Part shown: positions 1-33,125 of the stretch, in pieces
Layout of the letters: every line of letters begins with the position of its first letter
Position numbering within the stretch: the first letter of the stretch is position 1
Translations under genes and position numbers: made by a program
Notes under the pieces: generated by a model
Databases searched by the model: none
Told to the model about the DNA's origin: nothing
What the model saw: the letters and a program-made list of their open reading frames with translations, nothing else
NCBI RefSeq assembly: GCF_004798865.1
Contig: NW_025336126.1
Location: forward strand, 1,574,586-1,638,585
Reading direction: 5' to 3'
Origin: Varanus komodoensis
Lineage: Eukaryota > Chordata > Lepidosauria > Squamata > Varanidae
Length of the DNA stretch: 64,000 nt

Positions 1-1764
1 CCAAGGCGAGAGAGATGAATGACTGATTTCTTTCACCCACATCATGATACACATGACCCCTGCTGCAGGAAAATCGTATGACTATAAGCCGAGAGGTCAA
101 GAGCATTGGTGGGATGCATCAGAGACACTGCTGATTCAACAGCAGGCAGGGCCTTGCAAAGTGATAACCACCATGCAAGTCCACATGGTAAACCATCTTT
201 GTTAAAATATGGACCTCTAACAGGTGGGCTTGAGAGGTGCCCTGCTGATGAAGGAAATAGAAGTGCTTGTGCATTTCTAGTTCAGACTAATCATGCAAGC
301 TAACTACAAGAAAACGACCGCTTCCCGCTTCACAGACAAAATAGTTTGCATGGTTGCAGAGGATGGCCAAGTAGTCTTATCATAAATGTATTATTTGGGA
401 GGCTTGAATATGTTCATTTCTTAGGCTGACTCCACCTACTTCAGTCCTCTGATGAGTCTTGTAATATATCCTGACTTCCAGTCTCTGGGAACAGACAATG
501 CTTTTTTCCTGTGGTTTTACAATTTTCCCAGATAACAGAACCTAAATGGTCTTCAGATGTATCTTGTCCAGTTTCTTATACACAGTGTTCTCTTACATGG
601 AAGAATCCACATTCCTGGTACTTGCTTAGCTTGGCTGTCCTTGACTTCTGCAATTTTAAATTATGCTGAAACTGCACCTTGATAGAGATAGTTGCTACTC
701 ATGGGGCAGGAAATTAGATTGAGATTTTGTTCTCAACATAAATTACGGCAACATGTAAGAACTTCTGAATGGCTTGATGTCATCAGCAACTTGATCCGCC
801 TGCCCACCCCCTACTGACCCTCCTGGTCAGCCTGTTGCTACTTGTCAAGCATCCTTTGCACCTCTGCTGATGGGGCAAAGGAACAGCTTCCACTTGCCAG
901 CTCCTGCCCGTGTAGGCTTGGTGTGTTGTAGCGTCCAGCTGGGGTAATAGCAGTCAACTGTCCGGAATGGATGAGGTGCATTAATTCCAATTATGCCCCT
1001 CATTTTCATGAGACTTGAAACCCTGCCATCTCCCAGCTTCACTTGATTGCAACTGTCAAATAAGAAGCTTCCGTCTCATGCCAGACTGCAAAGCAGAGAA
1101 CTGTAGGAATGAAAGGTATGTGTAGAATTTATTTTAGCTTTGCAATCCAATTCTGACTATGGGATGTTGATTTGATGTTTTCATAAAGCTGAAACGATTA
1201 TGCTTTTTTCCTGTTAAATTTGCTAGCTTAATTCCATATTTTGCAAGACCCAAGGGAAGGAAGATGCAGTGAAAACAATTTTTCTACACATATTCATCTA
1301 TCTGTACTTCCATCAGCCATTCTTGTTCTGACACCGCTTACATTTATAAGCAGCTTTCTTTCTCTGGCCACTTTGACCAGTCTGTATTAAACTACTCAGC
1401 TTAAGGCTGCAATACTTTGTTTTCTAAGCATTTACACCAGACAACACATATACAGAGGTTCCCAATTAATTCTGATTTGGACTTGTATGAGTTACACCTT
1501 AATAGGCAAACCAGTTCTGAAGTATGCAAACCCTCCTTTCTGCGGCAAACTTCCTTCTACATGTTTAGTAAGAACAGATGCCTGAAGGAGGAAGTGGCAT
1601 CACTGCCACCTTCAGTTGCTTGACAAAGGCTGTCATCTAGATGAAGCAACCATGTTCAATTGTTTCAAGGGATGGAACAGATTGGATTTACAAGAAACTT
1701 TAGACTGAACATTAACAAAAGCTTCCCAGTGGCATTAACAGTGCAAACAGTCAAGCAGACAGCC
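1..1764. other. Intergenic or distal 3' flank of MAPK3, no gene seen
   Basis: I see no supported coding exon here. Open frames are short (65-68 codons), lack splice context and resemble no protein I know. In human the gene beyond MAPK3 on this side is GDPD3, but I could not recognise any GDPD3 exon on either strand, so that gene is absent, further away or unrecognised. The DNA is AT-rich and otherwise unremarkable. Confidence 0.5.
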
Positions 1765-1905
1765 TTGGAAGTTGGTGGCGTCTCCTTCAGCAGGCGTTTT
1801 TAAACGGGAGTGGGATGGCCACCTATGGGGGTGACGTTCTGCTGAGTGACCTGCAGTGGCAAGGGGCTGGATGTCCTTTGAGATCCATTCTGCGGTTCTG
1901 AGTTT
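1765..1905 (+). mobile_element. CR1 LINE 3'-end fragment
   Basis: The segment reads like the amniote CR1 3' UTR: a run meaning 'gtctccttcagcagg.gtttttaaac', then 'gggatggccac', then 'tgcagtggcaaggggctgga' and 'gagatcc'. Such 5'-truncated CR1 tails are common in reptiles. It is short and diverged, so it is an old copy. Boundaries are approximate. Confidence 0.6.
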
Positions 1906-1963
1906 GTTTTTCCCCCTTGTCCTCTCCAAAATAAGACATATCACTGAAGGAATAAAGGAATGA

Positions 1964-1969
1964 TTTATT
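1964..1969 (-). terminator. Distal candidate polyadenylation signal AATAAA
   Basis: Plus-strand tttatt reads AATAAA on the minus strand, about 1.6 kb beyond the start of the last MAPK3 non-coding exon. It could mark a long 3' UTR form. Nearer signals at 3308-3313 and 3245-3250 compete with it, and sequence alone cannot choose. Confidence 0.3.
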
Positions 1970-3227
1970 TCAAGGTTTTTATACAATTCAAAGCAGGAGG
2001 GGATGGGGAGGCATTAATTCCCTTCAATCCAAATTTCCTCAACATTTTACATATCCTAGGAAGGAAGCCCATCACATGTCAGCACAGCCAAGTCCTAAAC
2101 GGATAGACAATACTGTCTGAAAGAGAGGCTTCCTCCTCACTCAACTGGAAAGCTGAGGAAACCAAAAGACATCCCTCACTCCAATTATTCTGCTTATACA
2201 ATCTCCATCTTTGAGAACCCGCAGGCTCCAGCAGTCTCAATCATCCAAATTGGTACCCCTAAATAGCACGCATGTAGATAAGGACTGAAGAGGTTAGTCC
2301 ATCTAAAATGTGGCTCTCCCTCACTTTCAACTGAGATGGGTTCATTCCCACTCCTTACAGTGGACACTGGACTCTTCAGCTCTTTTTAGTGCTCACACGT
2401 CTGAAATATCTTGTCCACCCACACCACTTGGTAGCTATGGGGTAGCTGGGCTGTCCCCTCACAGCACACACAGATGTGATCGTCCATCATTTTCTCAGCC
2501 TCTCCCTTCCTTTTAAATTTACAGTTGCCCGATTGCTGCAGGTTCCACTCTTTTTGGATTTAGTTTTGCATGATGGGGTTAAAAAATTTGCACACAGTTT
2601 AAAAATATCATTGAGTGGGGGAAAATTAGAGGGCAGCTATATTAGTTCATAGTTGCAAGATGGCAAAGTGCCATGGCATCACATATGCCAACTAGTTTCT
2701 TGAAGTATGTTACATACCCAGCCGCACAGTTTCAGATGCAACAGGGTGGTGAGGAGCGAGAGGTGGGCAACTGCAAGCCCTACCTTCTCCAGCCAGAGGA
2801 AGTAGATGAGGCTGGAAGCCTTTTCCATCTGCACAGCTTTTTAAATGATGCAGTTAAAGCAGAAGAAGGGGAACACTTGCCCCTCTTCAAGCTAGGCACA
2901 CTTTTCAGATTATAAAGGATCTTATCCTGCATTACGTACCAGATGTTTCCCACAGCGATGACCAAGATTAGATGTGCATTACAGATGTTTCAAAAATGGC
3001 ACTAACCAGGGGACAAAACCCAGCACAGACATGCCCTCCATTTGTGCAGGGAGGAACCAGGACTCCTGGGTTCTTGAGGAATGCTGGGTGCCAGAACCTT
3101 TTGCTTCTTTTCCCAGTTTTCAAAAGGCAGTGGGGTTCAGTGGATTATAAGAGGGAGAGTCCAGAAGCCAGGATTTTATATTCAACTCCCCTTGCTAATA
3201 ATGCCCAAGGGATCAGAAAATGGCCCT

Positions 3228-4308
3228 GCTAAAAATAGCATTAGTTTATTAACTCATTAACAAAGACAATAAAATGCCAAAAAAGGAGATGACATCCCCC
3301 CTTTCAATTTATTTGAAGGGAGAAATAAAGGATAAGGGGAACTGATTTCTTTTCCCTTCTGTAGGGGAGGGTAACAGACCCTCCCTTTCCCCAACCTGGG
3401 CACCAGGGTCTCACCCCAACACATCACATTAAGGGGGTCCAGAGATGGGTTACCAGGGTTCACAGCCACGTAGCAAAGCGCAGTTGTACAGCAAGTCGAT
3501 AGGGGCACCTCCAAATTGGTGCCCCCTGAATCCTGTGCTCCCTTCAAAAATCCAGTAGGGGAGCTGGGTACAGTCCCAAATCATCTCCTGGTGAAGCAGA
3601 GACCTGTAAGGAGAGGGGATCTCGTGAGGATTATTACCACTGATGCTAGAAGCCCTGATGACTGATCAATTGACTATGATTTGGTTCATGTATAAGGCGG
3701 TAACATTTAATCACCTAGCAGAGCATGTTAAAGTTACTAGGACTGCTATGGATCATCCTGCTCACCTCCCATCCATATACAGTACATGCATCAGTTTCTG
3801 CAAAAATTTGTAATCATCAGTAAAGCCAGAAGAGCTCCAGGAAAGACTAGGGCATATGTTCTTCAGCTATGGGTGGTATAACAATGTAACGTAATGATAA
3901 TGTGTTATGCATATGCAGGCAGTGTGGCAAGTGTTCCATGTGTATTTCACAACTTGTGTTAAGTGGCTTGCTACATGGATTAACCCCAGGGTGAGGGTGT
4001 CCCCAGGATGGTACTAATTATTGCTTCCTTCCACAGGTTTGTTTCACCTGCAAAGCGGAGACTTTAGCCACTTGTTCAAGAGGGCAATTCACAAAAGTAT
4101 CATCCCAAAGTAACTGGTTCCTTTGCTCAGAAACGAAACTACTAGACAATTGCTATCAATGATCTTTGATTAAGTGGATGTAGCTCAGGTCAACATACTT
4201 CTGTATCACAGCTGGCTTCCTTGAGTGGAAAGGTGGTACTAAAACTAGCACTAGAGTAGTGTTCCATGAGGAGTAAGAGCTGTACTCACCAGTGGTCTAA
4301 ACAGCCCC
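3228..4308 (-). other. MAPK3: MAPK3 3' UTR, split by an intron
   Basis: After the stop codon (4311-4309) exon 8 continues only to 4290, where ACTG/GTGAGT forms a strong donor. A pyrimidine-rich acceptor ending CTTACAG lies at 3604-3610, so a non-coding exon 9 starts at 3603. Human MAPK3 also has its stop in exon 8 and a non-coding ninth exon. The stop is only about 19 nt from the junction, so it should not trigger nonsense-mediated decay. The left end is set near the second polyadenylation signal and is approximate. Confidence 0.65.
3245..3313 (-). terminator. MAPK3: Proximal MAPK3 polyadenylation signals (two AATAAA)
   Basis: On the minus strand AATAAA occurs at 3313-3308 and again at 3250-3245, about 300 and 350 nt after the acceptor of the non-coding last exon at 3603. 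Their position suits a compact 3' UTR. Usage is inferred. Confidence 0.5.
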
Positions 4309-14482
<10,174 letters not shown>

Positions 14483-15090
14483 GGCCGATCTAATCAAGAG
14501 GCTCCTGCAGCCGCTCCTATCGCAGCTTTACCCGGAACCGACACCGCCCGAGAACAGTGCGCATGCGCTCGCTGAAAGAACGGAGTGACTGCTGTTGCCC
14601 ATGCGCCACACAGCAGCTGCGGCTTGAGGCTCTTCTACAGCGCATGCGCCCAGCCAGCCCGCTAGCGTTTCGCAGGCCGCAGCGCGCTTAGATCGTGTTG
14701 GAACGTCATGAATTCAACCCGGAAGCGCCGCACCCAAAACATTCCACCAAAGCGAAGCCACGCCTTTTTCTCCGCGCGCGCTTCTGTCCCGCTGGGCCCC
14801 GCCTCTTGGCTCAGCGCGCCGCCAATCCTCTCTTCAACCGGGCCCGTTCGCTGCTGCTTCAGGGCCGCCCCCTGCCCGCCCCCTTCCCGCGCTGGCGAGT
14901 GCGAGGCCGCGCTGCGGGTTTTTTCCCCGCTTTAGATTCCTGCGACCCGTGGCGTTCCGGACGGAGCTGCGTAAACCTCCACCTCGTTGGATTGCTGTGT
15001 GTGGCGAAAAGACCGCCTGCTTTGATTTGCTCTGTTTGTAGATTCGCTCTTAGCTGTAAACGAGTTGAAGGCGCTTTAAAATACAAAATC
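14483..15090 (-). promoter_or_regulatory. MAPK3: MAPK3 CpG-rich promoter with NRF1-like palindromes
   Basis: The block around and upstream of the MAPK3 ATG is far richer in CpG than its surroundings. Two perfect GCGCATGCGC sites, the NRF1 consensus palindrome, lie at 14559-14568 and 14640-14649, with a half-like ATGCGCC near 14601. ETS-type CCGGAA occurs at 14532-14537 and 14719-14724. No TATA box is evident, as expected for a housekeeping kinase. Factor binding is inferred from motifs. The start site cannot be placed exactly. Confidence 0.6.
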
Positions 15091-15454
15091 ATTCACGCCT
15101 AAAAATCTAGAAAGCAAGTGCCAGCAGTAGCATGGAAGCAGGGTGCAGCAACAGCGTGCTTAGCCCATTGCTGAAGGCAGGCTTTCAGCCTCTGCAAAGA
15201 GAGGAAAAGGCAGATTAGTTCAGTTCTTGTGTGAGAAAATTCCAAAGAATGGGGCCACCCGAGAAAAAGCTCTGCTCCTTTCAAGGGGCAGCTTAACATC
15301 CACGATTGCTGATAGTCAGGAAGAGATCATTGGCATATCTTAAATATTTTAAACTATTATGTAATACTAATATTTGTACTAGACAAATAGAGTTTGTCTA
15401 GCATAATTGTCTAGTATAATTTGCCTAATATAATTGTATTATTCTAGTTTATGC
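15091..15454. other. Spacer without recognised feature
   Basis: AT-rich DNA with an imperfect internal repetition of 'tagacaaatagag', 'ttgtctagcataat' and 'ttgtctagtataat' near 15375-15425. No gene is supported. Confidence 0.4.
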
Positions 15455-15925
15455 ACTTGAAATGGAGACTGCAGGCAAGAAATTGAGGACAGCAATAAAA
15501 GAAGACATTTCACTGGAGACGGTGGACAAGTTCATCCACAGTATAATATTCCTTATCACCATGTATGGGTGTTAAAGCTGAACAGTGAAGAAACTGACGG
15601 GAAAACCAAAGGGATTGAAGCATGATGCTGGATGAGGCCTTGGCAAATGTTGTGGACTGACAAGTGGGTCCTAGCTCAAATCAAGCCAAAACTTGCCTTG
15701 AAAATGAAGAAATTGAAGCTTTTGTACATCATGAGAAAGCAAGACCCACTGGAGAAGATGGCCATGCTAGGGAAAGGCAAAGGCAAAAGACAAAGTAAGA
15801 GACGGATCATAATTCCGTAAAGGAAGCCACAGCCTTAAGTTTACAAGAGCTGAGCAGGGCTGTCAAGAACCACACTTTGGAGGGCACTCATTCATAGAGT
15901 TGCCATAAGCCCAGGAAAACTTAGA
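15455..15925 (+). mobile_element. RTE-BovB LINE 3'-region fragment
   Basis: Successive stretches match the squamate BovB 3' region: 'aagttcatccacagtat', 'ccttatcaccatgtatggg', 'gtgggtcctagctcaaatca', 'catcatgagaaagcaagac', 'aaaggaagccacagcc', 'agagctgagcagggctgt' and 'ttcatagagttgccataag'. The reading frame is decayed. 5'-truncated and on the plus strand, between MAPK3 and CORO1A. BovB abundance is a known squamate hallmark. Confidence 0.75.
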
Positions 15926-15934
15926 ATTTATTTA

Positions 15935-16015
15935 TTTATTTTATCTATTTAGAAAATTTCTTTGCCGCCCCATTCGCCGAAGCCTTGGGGCGGCTCACAA
16001 ATAAATCAATTAAAA
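15935..16015 (-). mobile_element. L2-type LINE 3' tail, minus orientation
   Basis: 'atttatttattttatct' followed by 'gccgccccattcgccgaagc' and 'cttggggcggctcac' is the complement of the tail also found at 26880-26925. Only the terminal part is left. Confidence 0.55.
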
Positions 16016-16021
16016 TACTAG

Positions 16022-16100
16022 AACGTAGAATCATAGAAGAGTAGAGTTGGAAGGGGCTGTGATGGCCATCGGGTCCAACCCCCTGCTGTGGCAGGATACC
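16022..16100 (-). mobile_element. CR1 LINE 3' end, minus orientation
   Basis: 'gaatcatagaagagtagagt' then 'tggaaggggctgtgatggcc' and 'gtccaaccccctgctg' is the complement of the typical CR1 3' end ending in ATTCTATGATTC. Confidence 0.7.
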
Positions 16101-16259
16101 ACGTTACACCTTGACAACACATCATAATGTGTATACTTTCTCTGTTATTTTCAGTTCTTGATTTATTCTTAGTTTAATTTCATGTTTATTAATTTCATTA
16201 GCATCTGATGAAGTCCATAAAAAGATTCAGCCATCATATTTATTATACATATATGTGTA

Positions 16260-16440
16260 TATTTTATTTGCCTTTTTTCCTGCAAGGAAGCTAAGGTGAC
16301 ATAACCCTTTCTCCATTTTATCTTCATAACACCCCTTTGAGGTTGGCTAGGATAAAAGAAACTGGCTCAAAGTCACCTACTCAGCTTTATGGCCAAGTGG
16401 GAACCAGAACCCAGGTCTCAAATAGCACTCCAAACCTAGC
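16260..16440. repeat. Ancient amniote interspersed repeat fragment
   Basis: 'attttatcttcataacaccc', 'tttgaggttggctagg' and 'aaagtcacctactcagcttt' followed by 'atggccaagtgggaacc' resemble a common, old reptile repeat. I cannot assign a family with confidence. A related fragment appears near 63690-63790. Confidence 0.4.
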
Positions 16441-16689
16441 TGTAAAACCTTTTCCAATCTAAAACATGCCTAGATTGCACCTTTAGTTAGTGTTTACCAA
16501 AAGCCTCTTTTTAAAAAATATTATCAAGAGTTTGCTCAATATCAAATAGATTTAAGAACATACTGGCATAGCATTTTATCTTAAGAGCCACCAAAAACAA
16601 TGACATAAATCTTTAAATCTGATAAAAATGGAAAGGTTTCATATCTCATAAAAAAAGAAAGCACTTTGGACAGCCATTTGAGAGGGATT

Positions 16690-16785
16690 TAACCAGGGGT
16701 CCTGCACCAAGCAGGTGGTTGGGACCCAGTGGCCCTCTGGCCCCTTCCAACTCTACTATTCTGTGATTCTGTTCTAATTGCTAGG
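16690..16785 (+). mobile_element. CR1 LINE 3' end
   Basis: 'ccaagcaggtggttgggacc', 'ggccccttccaactctacta' and 'ttctgtgattct' form a CR1 tail on the plus strand. Only the last 100 bp or so remains. Confidence 0.65.
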
Positions 16786-17589
16786 AAAATTCCTGCTCTA
16801 GATTGATCCTTAAAGAAAAGGTGTGTTGCTTTGGTAGCATAACCTGAAAGTAGTAACATGAGGGATAAGTAGAGTCCTTGATTAAATTTAAATGGGTTCA
16901 AAGCTGACCCCACAATAAATAGCTGCATTCCCATTCTGATGTAAGTCTCACTGATTTAAGTGTAGCTTACTGCCAGGTAGACTGGTATGGGTTTGGAGAC
17001 AATCCCATGCATGTTTAGACAGAAAAACAGCCTAGACCAGGAATTGCTGGGGTTGTAGTGCTTTCTGTATAAATATGCATAGCGCTTTACAAGCTGCCAC
17101 ACGGTTCACTGTTGTTTTGGCTATGACAGAATTGTTGGGGTGGCTTTCAGCTGGAGCAATTCTCTTGACTACAAGGGTGCTTCCAGATGGAAGCGTTCCT
17201 TGGAATACTGTTCAAAAGACATTGCGGAGCTATTCCATGTTTTGCTCCTTACTTTTTTGAGGGGGTGTGAGAAAAGAAGAACCACCAAGTGACCGGAAAA
17301 CTCAGGAGGGTTGCAAGTGGAAGATAATGAAGTTTGTTCCCCTCCACCAATGAGTTGATTGCACAAGAAAAACATGCTCTGGAAGCACTTTTCTTTACTT
17401 AACTCTCAGCAGGACCATTAAAAAAAAAAGTTCTTCCCTAGGACAATTGAAATTCTGGACCTGGTTAAGTGAGCAAATATTTCAGATTTTGCCTAATTAT
17501 CCAGCATTTTAAAAAACGCAAACCAAATTGTCTTACTTTATTTTGATCTCGCTAGCTAAGCATCCTCATCTTCAACCACTGGAAATAGT

Positions 17590-18409
17590 GTCCTTTTTTT
17601 TTTTTTTTACATTTTTATGCCGCCCCATTCGCCAAAGCCTCAGGGCGGCTTACAACAATAAATAAAAGTCGTTATAATATAAAATACAATAAATATAAAC
17701 ATTAAAAATCCAAAAAATACAATATAAAATAATACAATATAAAATAAGCCGCCCTGGCCAGATAAGATCAAATAATACTAACAGTTAAAATGCCGCTTAA
17801 ATAAAAAGGTCTTCTCCTGGCGCCGAAAAACAAATAACGACGGCGCCAGGTGGACCTCTCTGGGGAGCGCATTCCATAACTTAGGCACCACCGCAGAGAA
17901 GGCCCTCCTCCGAGTACCCACCCTCCTAATTTCTTTCACGGAGGGTTCCCGGAGAAGGGCCTCTCCCGCTGATCTCAAGGGGTGGCCGGGCATATATGGA
18001 TGTAAGCGCTCCTTCAGGTAACCAGGACCCAAGCAGTTTAGGGCTTTATAGGTCATCACCAACACCTTGAATTGGGCCCGGACTTCAATGGGAAACCAGT
18101 GAAGCTGACGGAGAACTGGAGTCATGTGACCATAACGTCCAGTCCCCGTCAGCAGCCTGGCAGCTCTATTTTGAACCAACTGAAGTGTCCAGACCGTCTT
18201 CAAGGGTAGCCCCACGTAAAGTGCGTTACAGAAGTCAAGGCGGGAAGTCACCAGCGCGTGTGTCACTGTCACCAGGCAGTTGTACTCCAGGTAGGGGCGC
18301 AGCTGATGAATCAGCCGAAGCTGGAGGAAAGCGCTCCTCGCCGCTGCTGTTACCTGAGCTTCCAGTGAAAGCTCCGGGTTGAGGAGCACTCCCTTTGGCT
18401 TCCAAGGAA
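17590..18409 (-). mobile_element. L2-clade LINE, 5'-truncated, C-terminal RT region
   Basis: A minus-strand open stretch of about 210 codons ending at 17778 encodes the end of an L2-type reverse transcriptase ORF: SRLDFCNALYVGLP, LQLVQNRAARLLTGTG, QLHWFPIEVRAQFKVL, TYKALNCLGPGYL, RRAFSAVVPKLWNALPREV and KTFLFKRHF. The 3' UTR (17600-17777) has the 'gccgccccattcgcc' tail. The long uninterrupted frame suggests a fairly recent insertion. It is in the opposite orientation to the copy at 25500-26632. Confidence 0.85.
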
Positions 18410-19871
<1,462 letters not shown>

Positions 19872-20939
19872 CTGTGCATGTTTAGTAAATGCTCTGAGCA
19901 GAAGGTAGATCTCAATCTACTGGTAGATCTATAAGTTACTTGCGGTAGATTGGCAAAGATTTTTGGCTCCTAATCGTCCAACAATAGTGACAAGAAATGA
20001 CTTCCTCCCCACCCTAAATTGTACTGGTGAAATGAGGAAAGCTTGTGGGGCAACCAGGAGTGTGTCTCTGCACACGTGTGTGTGTAAGGACTGTGAGTTC
20101 CATTCAGTTTCGGCATTCAGAACAAATTTCTGGGCTCAGATTTTTTTTTAATCATTCCAAGTGTGCATCTTTTGGAGGAGGCTCAGGTTCTAGTAAAAAC
20201 ACAAACAAACAAGCCCAAATGAGAAGTCTGCCCAGCCCTGCAGGGACACCTGTTCCCAAGTAAGCAGGCATAGTAGGTTGCAAGCACAGGCTCCTAAATG
20301 CCCCTCTTGGAAAGAAAGGCAGGTAAACTGTTCAGTCAGCGGACCAGCTTCAGCTGTTACAGGGACATTGCCGCTGTTTCTTAATTTCAGACTCAAAGCT
20401 CGTGACAGCAAGGGGATAAAGTCATAATGATAGCCCTAATCACAGGAATCATTCAACAAATATTGCATTTTTATAACCATAAGGACTAGAAACGTGGGTG
20501 GTGATTTTTTTTTGTTTTGCTTTAGGTGTATTCTTCTTTATTTAATGCAACTTTCAAAGCTTAGTTCTGTTCCCAGTAATTTCGTCTATCCTTTTTCTAG
20601 GCTCCTGTCAAGTCTGAGGCATAACCCTGCAGGAATGAGAGTAAGGAGGTTCACTATACAATACTGGCCTTTGTGATTGATTTTTGGAAAAATAAAACCA
20701 AGTATCTAAAACACTTTGAGTCTCCCTCACCCCCCATGCTTTTTGGCTGGGTACAAAACCTCTAGGAGGTGGACTCCTCCTCCTCATGGACGAATGAAGT
20801 GTTCTGTGCCACTTGAAAACTTGCAACCTTGCCAAAGGCAGTTTTGAACAAGGTCTCCTTCCAAGCTGCTTGTCATGCGTCTTTGGAGGAAAAGGAGCAG
20901 CAATTCTCCTGATGAAGAGGGTGGGGAATACGTGGAGTG

Positions 20940-20970
20940 AGGATGCGATGGGATGGGATGGGATGGGGAA
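20940..20970. repeat. Short GGGAT tandem repeat near the CORO1A promoter
   Basis: A 'gatgg'-type pentamer is repeated about four times at 20945-20967, followed by a GA-rich run at 20995-21012. Confidence 0.7.
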
Positions 20971-21166
20971 AAACTGAAGCTTGGGTGGCGGTGGGGAGAG
21001 AGAGAGAGAGACAGGATGAGCAGAGCCTCTGAGCTCCCTGCACACTGGCCCTTTAAGAGAGCCAAACCCTCCCCGCTCTGACAGTTCCAGGGCGATGGCT
21101 CTTAAAAAGCTCTGAGCGCTTCATCTCCAATTCATTGTGTGGGCACATCCGCTAGAGAGGCTGCAG
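20970..21166 (+). promoter_or_regulatory. CORO1A: CORO1A promoter and probable non-coding exon 1
   Basis: A strong donor CTGCAG/GTGAGAGC ends at 21166 and lies 1.1 kb before the acceptor of the ATG exon at 22263. Human CORO1A also begins with a non-coding exon. The upstream sequence has GA-rich stretches and no clear TATA box. A short upstream ORF of six codons starts at 21095. The transcription start is not determinable here. Confidence 0.5.
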
Positions 21167-21494
21167 GTGAGAGCTCAGGGTGGGGAAGGGGGCTTCTGGC
21201 TGGGACGCGGCGGCATGTGTGCAGCAGTGCATCATGGAAGGGGGACCTTGTTGGGAGGGTGGTGGGAGCTTTTATAAGGATTATTTGATCATGCCTGTAG
21301 CATTTTGTGCCTAGTGCATGAAACCATGTAGGTTTGCTTGCAGGACTTACTGTGCCCATTTTAAAGCCTGGGGAAACTGAAGCCTTTTCTCTGGAAGTGC
21401 ATTCTGTGCTCGGGGGTTTTGTGGCTGTGTTGTGCTTCGTATAGGAATTACATTTCTTCCCAGGGCAAATAGGCAGGTGTCTTTTGCCAGGCTG

Positions 21495-21680
21495 CTTTGC
21501 CTAGTATGAGTGGATAGTATGCTGGATTAGGTCCGAGAGAGCTGCGTTCAGATCCCTCCCTCTCTTCACTCTTTTTTCGCCATGAAATTAACTTGGACAA
21601 GTGATCATCCTTCAGCCCAATCTAGCTCATAGAGTTCAAAGGATAAAAGACAACTTGAGGGAAAAAATGGCAGTGTTTTA
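21495..21680 (+). mobile_element. Diverged tRNA-derived SINE
   Basis: 'agtgga.tagtatgctgga', 'ctgcgttcagatccctccc', 'acttggacaagtgatcatcc' and 'ttcagcccaatctagctcat' follow the order of the SINE at 6745. It is strongly decayed. Located in CORO1A intron 1. Confidence 0.5.
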
Positions 21681-22240
21681 GATGGATACCTATAACTTGC
21701 CTTCCCTTTCTCCAGCATGTGGCTTGACTCTGTTGCTCGAGTCATCTAAACTAATTTAACAGCCTGCATGCAGAAGTCTGCCTCCTTGGGTATGAGTTGG
21801 CATTGAACCGGTTACTGTTTCTCCGGCGTTAGAGCCGAACAAACGGCTGCACCAGTGCAGCATGCTGACCGTGGATGCACGCTGGCCTATCTCTGGGGCA
21901 GGTTGCCTAGCGCCCCGGGCGTGAGGAAAGCCTTTCAAAAGCCGAATGGTTGTGGGTTAACATCTTTGCTGGTGTGGGCTGTGGGGCTATGCATAGGGTT
22001 TAGCTCATGCCTGACCTGCGGCCCTTGCAGCTGCATGGAGGGGAAATGGTGGCGTGACTGCTAGCCAGCCTGAGGCGGAAGGCAGACCTCCTCGATCCTC
22101 ATCTGCTGTACGGTCTGAAGCCTGACTGCTACCTTCTGCTTCGGTGCCTTGGTGGGTTGGAAGCAGCAAGCTGGGCCTGGGCTTGCTTAGTGGGGAAACC
22201 AGGGTTTTAATGCAGGGAGTGTCATGATGCCTGTCAGTAA

Positions 22241-32476
<10,236 letters not shown>

Positions 32477-33125
32477 CTCCCTTTCTCCCTGCTCATGCAG
32501 TCCTTCATAAGCGCTGGACTTGGTTTCACTGGTATTTTTAAAGTCCTTTTATCTCATGGGTGGATCCTCAGGGCATTATTAAGTTCCACCCATCCCAAAC
32601 TCAGGGCAGAAACTCAACTTCCCAGTTACAGACACCCCCCGCCCTTGCCTCGCTAGGGCCCTCCTCCTGCCTCGGTGTTGCCAAGCTCTCCCTGCCCCCC
32701 AGAAAGGGCTAAGCCCCCAGGAGATCAGGAGAAGAAAGTAGCCCCCCCCCTCACAACCTGCATGCTCTTCCCCCCACCCCCTTTGCTTGCAGCTTCCCCT
32801 GGAAATTATTCCCTTCCGCAGGACTTTTTGGGAAATGCTTTTGGACCACCTCCTTTGCTCTGCTTTTGAGGGCAGGGGTTGCACCGTACATTTTAACGAG
32901 GGCTGCATTGTATAGCTGAAAGGTCAGGTAAACATTTTTATTAGCCAGTGTGCATTTTAGTTTGTCATGTTAAATTACATATATACGCAAAAGTTTCTAA
33001 AAGCTGCAGATGGCAAGAATGCAGAAGAGTTATTTCTCCTTTGCGCGTGATAGGAAAGGACATCTTAAATGCGTGCTGTGGCGCATGTGTGCATTGTTTA
33101 ATAAAACTCTGCTTGTTTAGAACTA
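32477..33125 (+). other. CORO1A: CORO1A 3' UTR
   Basis: After the TAA at 32474-32476 the sequence runs to a clear AATAAA at 33100-33105, giving a UTR of about 650 nt. A second gene (BOLA2) ends on the other strand about 1.3 kb further on, so the two are convergent. Confidence 0.7.
33100..33105 (+). terminator. CORO1A: CORO1A polyadenylation signal AATAAA
   Basis: Perfect AATAAA followed within 20-30 nt by a T/G-rich stretch ('ctctgcttgtttag'). No nearer candidate lies downstream of the stop. Confidence 0.7.

Noticed and set aside
1-3000. GDPD3 or another gene next to MAPK3
   Set aside because: Expected from human synteny, but no recognisable exon was found on either strand.
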